From Euprymna scolopes (lineage: Eukaryota > Mollusca > Cephalopoda > Sepiida > Sepiolidae), in NCBI GenBank assembly GCA_024364805.1, contig CM044493.1, forward strand, positions 49,535,910 to 49,558,324: 22,415 bases of DNA. Reading direction: 5' to 3'. The position numbers and the translations under genes are program-made. Shown here in pieces: positions 19,011-22,415 of this stretch. Under the pieces are notes generated by a model. That model made no database searches, had not been told where the DNA came from, and saw only the letters and a program-made list of their open reading frames with translations. Position 1 is the stretch's first letter, and each line of letters opens with the position of its first letter.

Positions 19011-20445
19011 CCCTATTAAAGAACTATCGCATTGAATAGACTTTAATATATAGTCGTAATTATATGCACGCATTATATAGTCTACCGATTATTTACTGAT
19101 ACTAGTTTTAGTGCCGCTTATACACTTGTTATATTATCGAGTATATAACGTAAACGATTTGGACGAGTGACAAATTTGTAGTATCGCTGCGAAAAGCACC
19201 AAGATTAACATCGATTGTCCTTTGCAAAAAAATTAACCCTTTACGTGATGCCACAAAGCACAAAATAAATCCTTATGACGGCTATATACCAACACATGTC
19301 AATCGCTCGAGTGAACAATAACACGCACAAAAAATTCCCAGTCTTTATTTGAGAAAACAAAGCCAACGGCGGTTTTTTTTTCAATTGATTACGTAAAATA
19401 TCTTTCTTGGACAACGTCATTATTTCTCAAAGTCTATCCTTAAACAAAAATAACATCATTTTATAAAATATTTTCTATAAACAGAATTTCAACAATCACA
19501 CACACAATAGGGATCTTGCTAAACTTTGTTTATGACCATAGAATCGTGATTTGCAGCACAGAAAAAATCACTTCAAAACTAGTCAGAATCAAACAATGCA
19601 TTTACATTGTCACTATTATTGTGCTACGCTAAACTTTTGTAGTTCCGCTTTTTCTTTTCGCTTACACCTGACATTGGTGATGTATCAAGCAGACAATATT
19701 GTGCCCTGTCAAGACATTTTTCTTAATTTGATTATTTTTTTTTCGTGTACGTGTGTATGTTTTCGTTTTCCTTCTTTTTCTTGGTTTCTTGTTTAACATT
19801 CAAAGTACTAACTTCATCGACACATTTTCAGCTTATTTTTCTTATGTTTTTGCGTTGGGTTTTCTTTACAGTTCTTTACATGGTCATAGGTTAGTAAAGA
19901 TGCGGCTATCAAGTCGAATGGTGTTTTCTTGTACATTAATAACCCAAAATATGAGAGTACTTGCTCGTGTCTCTCCCTGGCTCACTTAGTCAGTAACTTG
20001 TGACTCCTTCGACACGTTCAGGATTGTAGCCGTATTTATTAGACGAACGAGTTCACGCGTAGGTAGATATTTCACACCAGCACAATAATTACGGTAAGTC
20101 TTTTTTAGTCTTATTTTAATGATTTAATATTTATATCAGTTTTCAGATTATTCTACATGATTTACAATATTGACTAGTTTAAAGATTAACTTATAGTTAC
20201 TTACAGACGTGTCCGTGCTTTCAAATATATCTCGTTCTTCATTCTGAATTAAAGAGCATTCAACGTCTACGAGGAGTTCGGACACAATGAGATACAGTCG
20301 GTGGTCACTCAGACGTTCGGTATCTCAAAGAGGCACTTATTCCAGCATCGCGTCGTACTAGGGTAGATATGGATTATTTAATGCATACTGTTTGGCTTTT
20401 GTGTGTGTCGATTTCGGAGAATGCTGGCTAACAATCGATATTGCT
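19011..20445. other. Unassigned, possibly unique-sequence DNA
   Basis: No repeat family recognised. A GGTAAGTC splice-donor-like site at about 20094 follows roughly 100 bases that are less AT-rich than average, but there is no reading frame or acceptor to pair with it. Confidence 0.45.
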
Positions 20446-20580
20446 TCATGAGAAATGAGTTTCCATTAGCAGAAGAATGGTTTCCTCCATTAGTGGACAA
20501 TTGTCTAAGAATGTTTTTTAACGATACTGGGCACATGACATATGCTGCTATTGGCTAGCTTTAAATGCCATTTCTCATGA
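20446..20580. repeat. 12-bp inverted repeat bounding a 135-bp segment
   Basis: TCATGAGAAATG (20446-20457) and its exact complement CATTTCTCATGA (20569-20580). It may mark a small hairpin or part of an unnamed repeat. Confidence 0.6.
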
Positions 20581-20653
20581 CAGTGGCTGAATCAGTCTAA
20601 AAAGGAATGTTTTATTTCAAGTAAACCAGAGCACCGAATTTTGATAATAATGA

Positions 20654-20812
20654 GACACACACACAAACACCCAGACTCAGGCACAACAGGCACACACACA
20701 CGAACGCACACGCACACAAACACACACACTCGCACGCACACGAACACAAACACACACACACTCACACCCACACACATATACATGTACACACACACACACA
20801 CATATATATATA

Positions 20813-20882
<70 letters not shown>
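20654..20882. repeat. (CA)-rich / (TA)n compound microsatellite
   Basis: CA units with regular CG, CT and AA variants (20654-20802) run into about 40 TA units (20803-20882). Long open frames on both strands here are products of the repeat. Confidence 0.95.
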
Positions 20883-20883
<1 letters not shown>

Positions 20884-22415
20884 CTAAGTGAGTTAGAAGA
20901 AGACAGTAAGTTCAATTCTATAAAGGGAGATTTATCGGAATAATATAAAGTTCAACTTTCATTGGAGCGTATATATGAAAAGCATTACGAATGGAAAATA
21001 TCACAAAAACTATATTTGTCAATATAGAATGGTTTATATTATATGAAATATACAGGAAAACTATTGGTTTAGCCGGTTACTGAAGTTTCATATATACTTC
21101 CCTGAATAGGTTTTTGTTATTCTCATACAAGCAGTGCATCCACCAGCGCTATACATACATGAAAAGAAATAACAACAGTCCAATAGACATACAGTTCGAT
21201 AGTTTCACAATTTCCAAGGTTATTTTTCATAAAACCTAGTATCATATACTAGTTATTTTGTCCAAAATCATAAAAGTTTTATAAGTTTGGCAGTACAACT
21301 ATTTCAATCAATGTACCCATATTAAACGACTATATTCCCAGCGTTATAAGTAGGGTTAGGACAACAGCATATTCTTTCCATTATCTTGACTTTCGAGTGT
21401 GTATCCGTTGATATCTTATACACTGATGTGCTTCTCGGTTTATTAACTGTGTCCAACGGTGTCGGATAAATACTCGATGGTCAAAACAATGATAAGAATA
21501 TTCTATTGTCATAGACCTAGTTATAAGCCTTTACACGATGCTTATATCATTATGTTTTATATTTTTGTCTGTCGGCATTATTGAACGTTAAAAACTTCCG
21601 GTTTGTTATCCATATTTGGCAGATATGAACGTACGACACAAACTCATCTAGTGTTTATATGAATTAGATTCACGCCTTATATTTCGATAAAAAGGAGTTA
21701 TCCGAAATGTTAAAAACTTAAATTAACGTAAGTATAGGTTTTGAATTGAACGATTCTAAGCAATATAACTGTAATAATAATAAGCTTGATTAAAATAGTC
21801 CAAAGAACTGAATTATGTATGGTTTTCAATTCAAATCTATTGATTATTTTTGATAACCGCAAATATCATCGTTTTTTAACTTAGTTTAGTGTCGTATATT
21901 GAAAGATGTATAATAGTTTCTAATTTATTGATGTTATCATCATAAGTATGCGTGCACAAATTAGAATTAATAAATTCACTAATTATTAAATAGAACATTT
22001 TGGTAGAAGATTCATAAATTAATGTAGATTGTTAGTACTAATAGTTGGGTTTAATGACTTTGATAAAATTCAAAATGGTGTAATGGAAACATATTAAAGG
22101 TGTATGCAGCATCTCTTTAAATTTTCAGATTTTGATCACGTCAAATCACACTTAATTTCCTTTTGACGGATTGATTGTTGCTATTTCTTCTGATGAGTTA
22201 ATGGCATAATAGATTCAGTGATTGATATAAGAATTAAGTGATTAGTTTTGCGCTACAAAACAGATATTGTCAAGAATTGTATAAGTCAACTGAATAAAAA
22301 GAATAAATATAAGATAGTCAACATCATGAATTTTAGAATATAATTTTTTTGTCATTTATTCTCTGTATTGCTCTCTAATTACACTGAACTTCTTAAATAA
22401 GGATTGGCATATATT
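20883..22415. other. Unassigned AT-rich DNA to window end
   Basis: No frame above 60 codons, no inverted ends, no simple repeat of note and no recognised element. Could be intron or intergenic sequence. Confidence 0.55.

Noticed and set aside
20040-20100. 5' untranslated exon ending at GGTAAGTC
   Set aside because: A lone donor-like site, with no start codon frame, promoter or acceptor to support it.
20592-20915. 107-codon minus and 80-codon plus frames
   Set aside because: Both are translations of CA and TA repeats (VCVCV, YIYIY, THTHT).

Overview
This window reads as non-coding DNA from a large, AT-rich animal genome. The most likely source is a coleoid cephalopod, probably an octopus. 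That rests on very long (TA)n, (CA)n, (GA)n, (CT)n and (GATA)n microsatellites, tRNA-derived SINEs with a long conserved tail, and decayed copies of mariner, Tc1, Helitron, Penelope-like and non-LTR elements packed between them. The assignment is an inference from repeat style, not from a host gene. I found no host protein-coding gene that I can name and no rRNA, tRNA, CRISPR or bacterial-type feature. The stretch is best read as intergenic or deep intronic sequence.

Layout, 1-7.1 kb: a TA microsatellite opens the window, followed by unassigned AT-rich DNA. A minus-strand mariner (DD34D) transposase relic lies at about 1085-1930. A diverged direct repeat follows (2163-2360 and 2504-2696), then a CA/TA microsatellite. 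Two SINE tails sit head to head as an inverted repeat (3601-3860). Next to them is a SINE head (about 3935-4126), apparently cut by a roughly 420-bp element with long terminal inverted repeats (4127-4549). A field of simple repeats (4792-5230) and a second direct-repeat pair (5973-6082 and 6293-6399) complete this part.

Layout, 7.1-12 kb: a Tc1-like transposon with terminal inverted repeats of about 125 bp (7112-8591) carries a broken DDE transposase on the plus strand. It is followed by the N-terminal and Rep part of an autonomous Helitron on the minus strand (about 8830-10810), broken and cut off before the helicase. A 577-base assembly gap (11118-11694) ends exactly at a TA microsatellite.

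Layout, 12-22.4 kb: a 14-bp direct repeat flanks a 174-bp insert and is followed at once by a second, nearly full SINE (12318-12648). That SINE abuts the GIY-YIG end of a Penelope-like fossil. A 79-bp near-perfect palindrome (13417-13495) lies six bases from a candidate complete non-autonomous Helitron (13502-14469, minus strand). Two further Helitron-like 3' ends lie at 14486 (minus) and 16474 (plus), with the C-terminal end of a LINE between them (about 15375-15745, minus). The rest, 16.5-22.4 kb, is mostly unassigned apart from one 142-codon open frame of unknown nature (16856-17284) and a CA/TA microsatellite at 20654-20882.

The elements do not form a pathway. Their value is as a nested record of insertion: SINE into or beside a Penelope-like element, a long-TIR element into a SINE, and a TA microsatellite grown inside a Helitron coding region. 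I saw no convincing new biological system. The best leads are the Helitron tails, the palindrome next to one of them, the inverted SINE pair, and a hammerhead-like CTGANGA...GAAA motif in the SINE tail.
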